Source: Amycolatopsis sp. NBC_01488 | GTDB lineage: Bacteria; Actinomycetota; Actinomycetes; Mycobacteriales; Pseudonocardiaceae | Direction: 5' to 3' | DNA: 64,000 bases | Assembly: GCF_036227105.1 (NCBI RefSeq) | Contig: NZ_CP109434.1 | Span: 4,282,001 to 4,346,000, forward strand | Part shown: in pieces, positions 7,795 through 15,809 of the stretch | Position numbering within the stretch: the first letter of the stretch is position 1 | Layout of the letters: each line of letters opens with the position of its first letter | Program-made: the position numbers and the translations under genes | The notes under the pieces: model-generated | What the model was told of the DNA's origin: nothing | Database searches by the model: none | What the model saw: only the letters and a program-made list of their open reading frames with translations

Positions 7795-9300
7795 GTGCGT
7801 GGCGTGGTCGTCGCGCTCGGCGTCTCGCTGGCCGTCGTGGCCGGGCCGGCCGTGGCTTCGGCCTCCATCGACAGCGTGCCGGCACCGAAGCTCGGCTGGA
7901 CCGACTGTGCCGACGGCTTCCAATGCGCCACCGCCTCGGTGCCGCTGGACTACGACCGGCCGTCCGGCGCGAAGATCGACCTCGCGCTGATCAAGCTGCC
8001 CGCCACCGATCCCGCCCGCAAGATCGGGACGCTGTTCGTCAACTTCGGCGGCCCGGGCGCGTCCGGCCTGCAACGGCTGCGAGAGCGCGGGAAGTGGCCG
8101 TGGCTGTTCTCCGACGAGCTGCGCGCGCGGTTCGACGTCGTCTCGTGGGACCCGCGCGGGATCGGGAACAGCGCCGCCGTCCGGTGCTTCGATTCGCTGG
8201 CCGAGCAGGAGTCCTTCTTCGGCTCGTTCCCGGAGATGCCCGGCGACCCGAGCGGCAACGCGGCCTTCTACGCGAAGTCCAAGGAGCTGGCCGACCGGTG
8301 CTCGGCGAAGGCCGGCCCGATCCTCGAGCACGTCTCGACGGCCAACACCGCGCGGGACCTGGAGCTGCTGCGCCGCGCCGTCGGTGACGCGAAGCTGACC
8401 TACCACGGCATTTCCTACGGGACGCAGCTCGGCGCCACGTACGCCAACCTGTTCCCGGACCGCATCCGCGCCATGGTGTTCGACGGCACGATGGACTTCG
8501 CCGGCAACGCCACCGGCCACGACGGCAGCGGCAAGAGCGTCCCGCTGGACACCCGGCAGGACGTCGCCACCGGCATCTCGCAGACGTTCGACCAGTTCCT
8601 GCGCCTGTGCACGGAAGCCGGGCCGAAGTGCGCGTTCTCCTCGGGCGACCCGAAGGCGAAGTGGGCTTCGATCACGGCGCGGGCCAAGCAGGCGCCGATC
8701 ACCGTGGACGGCGAGACGTGGACGTACTCCGGGATCATCAACGCGGCGGGCGACCTGTCCGACTCGCGGGGCTGGCCGGACATCGCTTCGCTGCTGCAGC
8801 GCCTGTACGACGCTCCGCCGGTTTCGGCTTTCGCGGCCGCTTCGGAGCCGTACACGTCCAACCGCACCGAAGCCTTCAACGCGATCCAGTGCAGTGACAG
8901 CGACGTCCCGACCGACCCGGCGATCTACAGCCGGTACGCGGAATCCGAGGACCAGCGGGTCCCGTACTTCGGCCGGATCGCGGTGCTGGACATGATGAGC
9001 TGCGCGTTCTGGCAGGCGAAGGACACGGATCGCTACACGGGCCCGTGGAACCGCCCGACGTCGGCGGAGATCCTGGTGCTGAACAACCGCCTCGACCCGT
9101 CGACCCCGCTGCCCGGCGCCCGCGACGGCGCGGCGGAGCTGGCCCGGGCGCGCGTGTTCGTCACCGAGGGGTACGGGCACTCGTCGATGTACGTGCCGAG
9201 CACGTGCACGGAGCAGGTGAAGCGCGACTACCTGATCTCCGGGACGTTCCCGGCGGCGGGCAAGACCTGCGCGATCGACGCGAGCCCGTTCGCGGGCTGA
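7795..9300 (+). CDS. Secreted alpha/beta hydrolase, TAP-like peptidase (S33)
   Basis: A 501-aa secreted hydrolase of the tripeptidyl-aminopeptidase family. A signal peptide covers about residues 1-27 (MRGVVVALGVSLAVVAGPAV). The oxyanion loop VNFGGPGASG is present, the nucleophile elbow is GISYG (Ser207), and the C-terminal TAP-like domain ends with the catalytic His in EGYGHSSM. A longer GTG start at 7768 is possible, but GTG 7795 has GGGGGAGG four bases upstream and gives a cleaner signal. The product should trim N-terminal peptides outside the cell. A 36-bp perfect palindrome follows the stop. A paralogue of the same family lies at 52218-53885. Confidence 0.9.
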   Translation: MRGVVVALGVSLAVVAGPAVASASIDSVPAPKLGWTDCADGFQCATASVPLDYDRPSGAKIDLALIKLPATDPARKIGTLFVNFGGPGASGLQRLRERGKWPWLFSDELRARFDVVSWDPRGIGNSAAVRCFDSLAEQESFFGSFPEMPGDPSGNAAFYAKSKELADRCSAKAGPILEHVSTANTARDLELLRRAVGDAKLTYHGISYGTQLGATYANLFPDRIRAMVFDGTMDFAGNATGHDGSGKSVPLDTRQDVATGISQTFDQFLRLCTEAGPKCAFSSGDPKAKWASITARAKQAPITVDGETWTYSGIINAAGDLSDSRGWPDIASLLQRLYDAPPVSAFAAASEPYTSNRTEAFNAIQCSDSDVPTDPAIYSRYAESEDQRVPYFGRIAVLDMMSCAFWQAKDTDRYTGPWNRPTSAEILVLNNRLDPSTPLPGARDGAAELARARVFVTEGYGHSSMYVPSTCTEQVKRDYLISGTFPAAGKTCAIDASPFAG

Positions 9301-9310
9301 GACCGGCGGC

Positions 9311-9346
9311 CCGAGGCGGCACTTTCCCGGGAAAGTGCCGCCTCGG
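9311..9346. terminator. Perfect 36-bp palindrome after the peptidase gene
   Basis: Bases 9311-9328 are the exact reverse complement of 9329-9346, centred on TTCCCGGGAA. It starts 11 bases after the TGA and would form an 18-bp stem with essentially no loop. There is no T-run, as is common for high-GC actinobacterial terminators. It could equally be a protein-binding or repeat element. Confidence 0.55.
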
Positions 9347-9578
9347 CGGGCTTTCACGGGCCTCGCCCGGCTGACCAGGATTCGGCCGTTGGCCCCAGGT
9401 CACCGACGGGCCCGGCGGTACCCGGCTCGCTCCAGGAGTGCTGCGAAACCCTCGTCCGGTGGCCCGCACACCGCGCTTCGGCGCCCGAGTTCCCGCGGGT
9501 GCCACCGTCGGCGCGTTCGTGCGGGTCACGGCGTCCACTGTGCCGGAACGGCCCTGCCCCGCCAGGGTGACCCCCGAC
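9347..9578. other. Non-coding stretch before the mutasome
   Basis: About 230 bases between the palindrome and the SOS promoter show no open frame with convincing codon use, no RNA gene and no strong hairpin that I can see. Confidence 0.4.
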
Positions 9579-9624
9579 TTGACAGGCGGGCCGCTCGTCT
9601 CGCACTATGCGAACAAGTGTTCGA
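9579..9624 (+). promoter_or_regulatory. SOS promoter with LexA box upstream of imuA'
   Basis: TTGACA (9579-9584) lies 18 bases before CACTAT (9603-9608). Overlapping the downstream edge is GCGAAC-AAGT-GTTCGA (9609-9624), one mismatch from the actinobacterial LexA consensus TCGAAC-N4-GTTCGA. LexA bound here would block the promoter until DNA damage. Confidence 0.85.
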
Positions 9625-9700
9625 TAACTTTCTCCTGGGTTCGCCCGCGCTTCGCGGCGTGGGTGTCTCCGGTGCGAGTACGTGGTGCTGGAGGTGAGCG

Positions 9701-10375
9701 GTGGTGGCGGTGCCGGAGGCGCTGGCCGGGCTCACGGCGATCCCGGGCGTCCGCACGGCCGCGGAGCTGAGCTCGGATTCGGTGCTGGCGGTGCTGCCGC
9801 CGTTGGCGCGGTTGCTGCCGGAGGGCGGGTTGCGCCGGGGCAGCACGATCGCGGTGGGCGGCGCGACATCACTGGTGCTGGCCCTGCTGGCGGCGGCCAC
9901 CCGCGACGGCTCGTGGGCGGCGGTGGCGGCCCTGCCGGAGCTGGGCCTGGCCGCGGCGGCGGAGTTCGGCGTCGACCTGGACCGGATCGCGCTGGTGCCG
10001 CACCCGGGCGCGGAGCTGCCGGGCGTGCTGTCGGCCCTGGTGGACGGCTTCGACCTGGTGGTGCTCGGCCCGGTCGCGGTCGAGCCGCAGCTGGCTCGGA
10101 GGCTGGCGGGCCGGGTGCGCAACCGGGGCACGGTGCTGCTGACGGTGGGCCCGTGGCCGGGCGCGGACGTGGAGTTACGGGTGTCGGGACGTCGCTGGCG
10201 CGGCTTGACGGCGGATGGGCACGGCCACCTCCGAGCGCGCGACGTGGTGGCGACGAGCCGAGGCCGCGGAGCGGCGGCGAGGCCGTTGTCGGTGCAGCTG
10301 CAGCTGCCAGGACCGGGCGGGAGCTTGGCACCGGGTGAGCCACCGGAGCGGCGGTTGGCCGGGGTGGCCGGGTGA
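9701..10375 (+). CDS. imuA: ImuA' mutasome accessory protein
   Basis: A 224-aa Ala/Leu/Val-rich protein with the fold outline of a RecA-like core lacking a clear Walker A. It has the LLPEGGLRRGSTIAVGG start region and a C-terminal RWRGLT segment, as in the mycobacterial ImuA' family. ImuA' is needed with ImuB and DnaE2 for damage-induced mutagenesis and tolerance. The GTG at 9701 (or 9704) has GGAG seven bases upstream. A LexA box lies about 77 bases ahead. The downstream imuB is separated by about 340 bases, an unusually long gap for this cassette. The call relies on sequence outline plus the gene order. Confidence 0.82.
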   Translation: MVAVPEALAGLTAIPGVRTAAELSSDSVLAVLPPLARLLPEGGLRRGSTIAVGGATSLVLALLAAATRDGSWAAVAALPELGLAAAAEFGVDLDRIALVPHPGAELPGVLSALVDGFDLVVLGPVAVEPQLARRLAGRVRNRGTVLLTVGPWPGADVELRVSGRRWRGLTADGHGHLRARDVVATSRGRGAAARPLSVQLQLPGPGGSLAPGEPPERRLAGVAG

Positions 10376-10714
10376 GCTTCGGTGCCGCGGGGGCCAGGGT
10401 TCACGTGGTGGCCGGGGTGTCGGGGTTTGTTCTTGCCGGCCGGGTGTTTTGCTGGCTGCGCGAGGAATCGTGGTTGTCGCGCCGCCCGCGTGATGACCGG
10501 CGACCGGCTGGGCTGCCCGGACGAGTGACGCTCGAGAGTTGTGCGAGCTTGCCGTGTGTTCTGCCGTGATCGCGCGCGCGGCCGGCCCGTGTTCTGCTGT
10601 GACTCATCCGGGGCCGCGCGATGAGCGGGCACCGAAGGCCGTCGATCCCGGGCCGGTGCTTTGCCGTGGCCGCACCATGAACCGGTCCCTCGAGCCGCTG
10701 GTCACGGCTGCGGG
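10376..10714 (+). other. Long imuA'-imuB spacer with degenerate repeats
   Basis: No convincing gene. Four imperfect copies of a motif like GGCCGG..GTGTTYTGCYGTGA occur near 10436-10456, 10554-10569, 10580-10602 and 10651-10670. They could be decayed repeats or part of an mRNA structure; no promoter or LexA box was found here. Confidence 0.4.
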
Positions 10715-12280
10715 ATGAGCGGTTCACCACGGCTGCTCGTGCTGTGGTGCCCGGACTGGCCGGTCGTCGCCGCCGGGGCCGTGGCCGGCACTTCGCCGCT
10801 TGCTGCCGCTGCCGTCTTCTCCGGCAACCGCGTCGTCGCCTGCTCTGCCGAAGCGCGCCGCAACGGGGTCGGGCGGGGGATGCGGCGGCGCGACGCTCAG
10901 TCCCGGTGCCCGGAACTCGTTGTGCACCAGCACGATCCGGACCGCGACGCCCGGCTCTTCGAACCCGTCGCCGCCGCGGTCGAAGCGCAGGCCGTCGGGG
11001 TCGAGGTCGTGCGGCCCGGGATCGTCGCCGTGCCCGTCACCGGGGCCGCCGGGTACTTCGGCGGCGAAGAAGCCCTCGGCGAGCTGCTCGTCAACGAGGT
11101 CGAAGCCCAAGCCGGCGTCGAATGCCAGGTCGGGATCGCCGACGGCCTCTTCGCCGCGACCCTCGCCGCCCGCCGCTCGGCCTTCGTCCCGCCCGGCGGC
11201 ACCCCGGCCTTCCTCGCGCCCCTTTCGATCGCCGAGCTGAACCAGCCCGGCGACGACCGCGGCGAGCTCGTCGACACGCTCCGCCGCCTCGGCCTGCGCA
11301 CCCTCGGCGCGTTCGCCGGCCTGGCCGAACGCGACGTCGCCGGCCGCTTCCCGAAGGACGCCGTCACCGCCCACCGCCTCGCCCGCGGCCTCGCCGAACG
11401 GCCGCCGCTGCGCCGCGCCCTCCCGCCGGACCTGGCCGTCACCGAAGAGTTCGACGATCCTCTCAAGAGAGTCGACGAAGCCGCGTTCGTCGCGAAGACC
11501 CTCGGCGAACGCTTCTTCGCCGGCCTCGCCCACCACGGCCTCGCCTGCACGCGGCTGGCCATCGTCGCCGTCACCGAAGCGGGCGAAGAACGCGTGCGCG
11601 TCTGGCGTTGCGCCGAACCCCTGACCGCCCGCGCGACGGCGGACCGCGTGCGCTGGCAGTGCGAAGGCTGGCTCACCACCCGGGACCGGCCCACCGCCGG
11701 GATCGTCCGGCTGCGCCTCGACCCCGAGGAGGTCGTCGGCGGGCAGGCGCTGCAGCTGCAGCTCGGATCGATGGGCCGCGACGCCGACGCCGCCGAGCGT
11801 GCCGGCCGTGCCCTGGTCCGCATCCAGGGCCTCCTCGGGCCCGACGCCGTGGTCACGCCGCTGCTCGACGGCGGCCGCGGGCCGGCCGAGCGCGTCCGCC
11901 TGGTCCCGTGGGGCGAGCCGCGGCGCCCGGCGGTCGAGGACCGGCCGTGGCCCGGGCGCCTGCCCGCACCGTCGCCGGCCCGGGTGGCACCCCGTCCACC
12001 GGCGGCCCTGGTGCTCGACGCGCTGGGCGACGAGGTCCGCTGCACCGAACGCGGCGAGCTCACCTACCCACCGGCGACGGTCGCGGTCGACGGCGGCCCG
12101 TCCCGCCGGGTCCTCGGCGCGGCGGGGCCGTGGGTCGTGCATTCGCCGTCGCCCGCGAAGCGCGGGGCGAGGGCGCGGATCCAGGTGGTGCTGGAAGGCG
12201 AGCACGACGATCTCGCGTTGCTGCTCCGGGTCACCGTCGGACTGGATCCACAGTGGACGGTCGAGGGCGTCTACGACTGA
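10715..12280 (+). CDS. imuB: ImuB, catalytically degenerate Y-family polymerase
   Basis: The 521-aa protein begins LVLWCPDWPVVAAG, where active Y-family polymerases have an Asp-bearing FxHxDxD-type motif, and retains the palm/finger outline (for example RRDAQSRCPELVV and the little-finger region). ImuB is known to have lost catalytic acidic residues and acts as the hub linking DnaE2, ImuA' and the beta clamp. The ATG at 10715 is chosen because it precedes the conserved start; an in-frame start at 10661 would add 18 unlike residues. No strong Shine-Dalgarno is visible. It is expressed as part of the SOS mutasome. Confidence 0.9.
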   Translation: MSGSPRLLVLWCPDWPVVAAGAVAGTSPLAAAAVFSGNRVVACSAEARRNGVGRGMRRRDAQSRCPELVVHQHDPDRDARLFEPVAAAVEAQAVGVEVVRPGIVAVPVTGAAGYFGGEEALGELLVNEVEAQAGVECQVGIADGLFAATLAARRSAFVPPGGTPAFLAPLSIAELNQPGDDRGELVDTLRRLGLRTLGAFAGLAERDVAGRFPKDAVTAHRLARGLAERPPLRRALPPDLAVTEEFDDPLKRVDEAAFVAKTLGERFFAGLAHHGLACTRLAIVAVTEAGEERVRVWRCAEPLTARATADRVRWQCEGWLTTRDRPTAGIVRLRLDPEEVVGGQALQLQLGSMGRDADAAERAGRALVRIQGLLGPDAVVTPLLDGGRGPAERVRLVPWGEPRRPAVEDRPWPGRLPAPSPARVAPRPPAALVLDALGDEVRCTERGELTYPPATVAVDGGPSRRVLGAAGPWVVHSPSPAKRGARARIQVVLEGEHDDLALLLRVTVGLDPQWTVEGVYD

Positions 12281-12309
12281 CCGTCCTTTGTGATCGAGGT
12301 GACTCCGAG

Positions 12310-12366
12310 TTGACACCGGGCGCTGCCCGGCTCAGGATCGACCCAGGTACTCGCACGTGTGTTCGA
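12310..12366 (+). promoter_or_regulatory. SOS promoter with LexA box upstream of dnaE2
   Basis: TTGACA (12310-12315) is followed about 16 bases later by CAGGAT as a weak -10. TCGCAC-GTGT-GTTCGA (12351-12366) differs from TCGAAC-N4-GTTCGA at one base. This lets dnaE2 respond to damage independently of imuB transcription. Confidence 0.8.
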
Positions 12367-12417
12367 ACAGTAGTCGCTGGCTTCCCCACAGCGAACTTCC
12401 TTGTGGGGAGCGGAGTC

Positions 12418-15400
12418 TTGGCGTTCAACAATCCGGGTGTGCCGTGGTCCGAAGTGGAGCGGATCGCCTCCGGGCGGCCGCCCGTGCCCGGCGACGGCAA
12501 CGATGCCCCGGCGTGGTCGCGCAAGCGCGAAGGGTATGCCGGGGCGCCGGAAGACCTCCGCGACCGCAAGAGCCGGGACGACGGCGGCGACCGGATCCGT
12601 GCCCCCTACGCCGAGCTGCACGTCCACTCCAACTTCAGCTTCCTCGACGGCGCGAGCCACCCCGAGACGCTCGTCGAGGAGGCCGCGCGGCTCGAGCTGG
12701 ACGCTCTCGTCCTCACCGACCACGACGGCCTCTACGGCGCGGTCCGGTTCAACGACGCCGCCCGGGAACTCGGCGTCCGCGTCGGGTTCGGGGCCGAGCT
12801 TTCGCTCGACCTGCCCGCGCCGCAGGCCGGCGAACCCGACCCGGACGGGACGCACCTGCTGGTGCTCGCCCGGCAGCAGGAGGGCTACCACCGGCTCTGC
12901 AAGGTCATCTCCCACGCGCAGATCGCCGGTGGCGAGAAGGGTCGTCCGGTCTACGACCTCGAGGAACTGGTCGACGAGCTGGCCGGGCACGTCGTCGTGC
13001 TCACCGGCTGCCGGAAGGGGCCCGTCCGGCGGGCGCTCGCCGAGCACGGGCCCGCCGCCGCGCGGGCCGAGCTCGGGCGGCTCGCCGACTGGTTCGGGCA
13101 CCGGCACGTGGCCGTCGAGCTGATCGACCACCGCCTGCCCCTCGACGACGCGGCCAACGACCACCTCGCCGAAATGGCGGGGGAGCTGCGCCTGCCGACC
13201 GTCGTCTCGAACAACGCGCACTACGCCCGGCCGGAGGACGCCGTCGTCGCGGACATGGTCGCCGCCGTCCGGGCGCGGCGCTCGGCCGAGGACCTGGAGG
13301 GCTGGCGGCCGCCGTCGGGGCAGGCGTTCCTGCGGTCCGGGATGGAGCAGCGGCGCCGCTTCGAGCGTCGCTACCCCGGCGCCGTCGGACGGGCCGCCGT
13401 CCTCGGCGTCGAGGTCGCGTTCGACCTGAAGCTCGTCGCCCCCGACCTCCCGCCGTTCCCGGTGCCGCCCGGCCACGACGAAATGTCGTTCCTCAGCGAG
13501 CTGACCTGGCGCGGCGCCGCGAAACGCTACGGCTCGCGCGAGGAGAACCCGAAGGCCTACGCCCAGCTCGACCACGAGCTCGCCATCGTCGAGAAGCTCC
13601 ATTTTCCCGGCTACTTCCTGGTGGTGTGGGACATCGTCCGGTTCTGCAAGGAGGCGGACATCCTCTGCCAGGGCCGCGGCTCCGCGGCGAACTCCGCGGT
13701 CTGCTACGCCCTGGAAATCTGCCACGCCGACCCGGTGAAGTGGAACCTGCTGTTCGAGCGCTTCCTCGCCCCGGAACGCGACGGGCCGCCGGACATCGAC
13801 ATCGACATCGAGTCCGACCGCCGCGAGGAGGCCATCCAGTACGTCTACGAAAAGCACGGCCGCTTCCACGCCGCGCAGGTCGCCAACGTGATCACCTACC
13901 GGGCGCCGTCCGCGATCCGCGACGCCGCGAAAGCCCTCGGTCACAGTCCGGGGCAGCAGGACGCCTACAGCAAGCTCGTGGATCGTTGGGGTGGCGGCAC
14001 GAAACAGCAGACGGCCGGCGACATCCCCGCCGACGTCCTCGACCTGGCCGGCCGGATCGAGGACTTCCCGCGCCACCTCGGCATCCACTCCGGTGGCATG
14101 GTCATCTCGAAGCAACCGGTGTCCGAAGTGGTCCCGGTCGAGTGGGCGACGATGGCCGACCGCAGCGTCCTGCAGTGGGACAAGGACGACTGCGCGACCG
14201 TCGGCCTGGTCAAGTTCGACCTGCTGGGCCTGGGCATGCTGTCCGCGCTGCACTACATGATCGACCTCGTCGCCGAACACCACGACGCCGTCGTCGACAT
14301 CGGAAAACTCGACCTCGCCGACCCCAAGGTCTACGACATGCTCTGCGAAGCCGACGCGGTCGGGGTGTTCCAGGTCGAGTCCCGCGCGCAGCTCGCCACG
14401 CTGCCGCGGCTGCGCCCGCGGGAGTTCTACGACCTCGTCGTCGAAGTCGCGCTGATCCGGCCCGGCCCGATCCAGGGCGGCTCGGTGCACCCCTACATCC
14501 GGCGGCGCCGCAAAGAAGAGAAATGGCAGCACGCCCACCCGCTGCTGGCGTCCAGTTTGGACCGGACGCTCGGCGTGCCGCTGTTCCAGGAGCAGGTGAT
14601 GCAGATGGCCGTCGACGTCGCGAGCTTCACCCCGGCCGAAGCCGACCAGCTGCGCCGCGCCATGGGCGCCAAGCGGTCCAGCGCGAAGATGCAGGCGCTG
14701 ATGGCGCGGTTCTTCGCCGGCTGCGAAGCCAACGGCCTCGACCGCGAGCTGGCGACGCGGATCTTCGAGCAGATCCACGCCTTCTCCGGCTACGGCTTCC
14801 CCGAAGCGCACTCGATGTCGTTCGCGCTGCTCGTCTACGCGTCGGCGTGGTTCAAGCGCTACTACCCGGCCGCGTTCTGCGCCGGCCTGTTGCGCGCGCA
14901 GCCGATGGGCTTCTACAGCCCGCAGTCCCTGGTCGCCGACGCCCGCCGCCACGGCGTCCGCGTCCGCGAACCCGACATCAACGCGAGCCTCGCGCACGCC
15001 ACCCTCGAACCCGACGCCGAAAGCACCGGCGGTGTCGCGCTCCGCCTGGGCCTCGCCGGGGTCCGGCACCTCGGCGACGACACCGCGGCGACGATCGTCG
15101 CCGAGCGCGACGCGAACGGTCCGTACGCGGGCGTCGGCGACCTCACCCGCCGCGTCCAGCTGAAGAAGAACGCCGTCGAAGCGCTGGCCACCGCGGGCGC
15201 GTTCGGCGGCGACCGGCGCCAGGACCTGTGGGCCGCCGGAGCCGCGGCGGCCACCCGGCCCGGGCACCTGCCCGGCCTGGCCCCGGGCCTCGACGCGCCC
15301 GCGCTGCCGGGCATGACGCGGCTGGAGGTCACCGCCGCGGACCTGTGGGCCACCGGCGTCTCGCCGGACAGCCACCCCGTCGAGTACCTGCGTGCGCTGC

Positions 15401-15729
15401 TCACCGCGCGCGGCGCGATCACCACGGCCGAGCTGGCGCGGGTCGAAGACGGGACGCGGGTGTGGGTCGGCGGCGCGGTCACCCACCGGCAGCGCCCGGC
15501 CACCGCCGGCGGGATCACGTTCCTCAACCTCGAGGACGAGACCGGCATGGCGAACGTCCTCGTCTCGCCCGGCCTGTGGCAGCGGCAGCGCCTGGTCGCC
15601 CGCACCAGCGCCGCGCTGTTGATCCGCGGGCAGGTGCAGGCCGCCGAGGGCGTCGTCACGCTCGTCGCGGACCGCCTCGAACGCCTCGACCTGTCCATGC
15701 GGCCGGGGCCGTCGCGGGACTTCCGTTGA
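12418..15729 (+). CDS. dnaE2: Error-prone DNA polymerase DnaE2
   Basis: A 1103-aa C-family polymerase. Domains in order: PHP domain (YAELHVHSNFSFLDGAS near residue 63), palm with catalytic acidic run PDIDIDIE (about 459-466), tandem HhH and C-terminal OB fold. The PHP histidines are partly retained. The start is best placed at TTG 12418, with GGAG seven bases upstream and the family-typical MAFNNPGVPWSEVE beginning; the open frame continues upstream only as non-homologous sequence. It performs translesion and mutagenic synthesis with ImuA' and ImuB. Its own LexA box lies about 50 bases ahead. Confidence 0.95.
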   Translation: MAFNNPGVPWSEVERIASGRPPVPGDGNDAPAWSRKREGYAGAPEDLRDRKSRDDGGDRIRAPYAELHVHSNFSFLDGASHPETLVEEAARLELDALVLTDHDGLYGAVRFNDAARELGVRVGFGAELSLDLPAPQAGEPDPDGTHLLVLARQQEGYHRLCKVISHAQIAGGEKGRPVYDLEELVDELAGHVVVLTGCRKGPVRRALAEHGPAAARAELGRLADWFGHRHVAVELIDHRLPLDDAANDHLAEMAGELRLPTVVSNNAHYARPEDAVVADMVAAVRARRSAEDLEGWRPPSGQAFLRSGMEQRRRFERRYPGAVGRAAVLGVEVAFDLKLVAPDLPPFPVPPGHDEMSFLSELTWRGAAKRYGSREENPKAYAQLDHELAIVEKLHFPGYFLVVWDIVRFCKEADILCQGRGSAANSAVCYALEICHADPVKWNLLFERFLAPERDGPPDIDIDIESDRREEAIQYVYEKHGRFHAAQVANVITYRAPSAIRDAAKALGHSPGQQDAYSKLVDRWGGGTKQQTAGDIPADVLDLAGRIEDFPRHLGIHSGGMVISKQPVSEVVPVEWATMADRSVLQWDKDDCATVGLVKFDLLGLGMLSALHYMIDLVAEHHDAVVDIGKLDLADPKVYDMLCEADAVGVFQVESRAQLATLPRLRPREFYDLVVEVALIRPGPIQGGSVHPYIRRRRKEEKWQHAHPLLASSLDRTLGVPLFQEQVMQMAVDVASFTPAEADQLRRAMGAKRSSAKMQALMARFFAGCEANGLDRELATRIFEQIHAFSGYGFPEAHSMSFALLVYASAWFKRYYPAAFCAGLLRAQPMGFYSPQSLVADARRHGVRVREPDINASLAHATLEPDAESTGGVALRLGLAGVRHLGDDTAATIVAERDANGPYAGVGDLTRRVQLKKNAVEALATAGAFGGDRRQDLWAAGAAAATRPGHLPGLAPGLDAPALPGMTRLEVTAADLWATGVSPDSHPVEYLRALLTARGAITTAELARVEDGTRVWVGGAVTHRQRPATAGGITFLNLEDETGMANVLVSPGLWQRQRLVARTSAALLIRGQVQAAEGVVTLVADRLERLDLSMRPGPSRDFR

Positions 15730-15758
15730 CTTCCGGGCCGCGCACTGGTTCTCTGCTC

Positions 15759-15772
15759 TGAGAGCGCTCTCA
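15759..15772. promoter_or_regulatory. CebR/LacI-type operator
   Basis: TGAGAGCGCTCTCA is a perfect 14-bp palindrome, two symmetric substitutions from the CebR box TGGGAGCGCTCCCA that controls cellulose and cello-oligosaccharide genes in Streptomyces. It sits 37 bases before the start of the CBM2-bearing glycoside hydrolase. Confidence 0.75.
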
Positions 15773-15809
15773 GCCATCCGTACGTCTCGACGAGTGAGGA
15801 TGGACATCC

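Noticed and set aside
10372-10569. Short plus-strand frame between imuA' and imuB
   Set aside because: No ribosome site and mixed codon pattern.
12271-15807. Very long antisense open frames opposite dnaE2 and other genes
   Set aside because: They are GC-rich shadows of real genes: Arg/Gly/Pro/Ala-rich, no recognisable domains, and the true genes have clear families.
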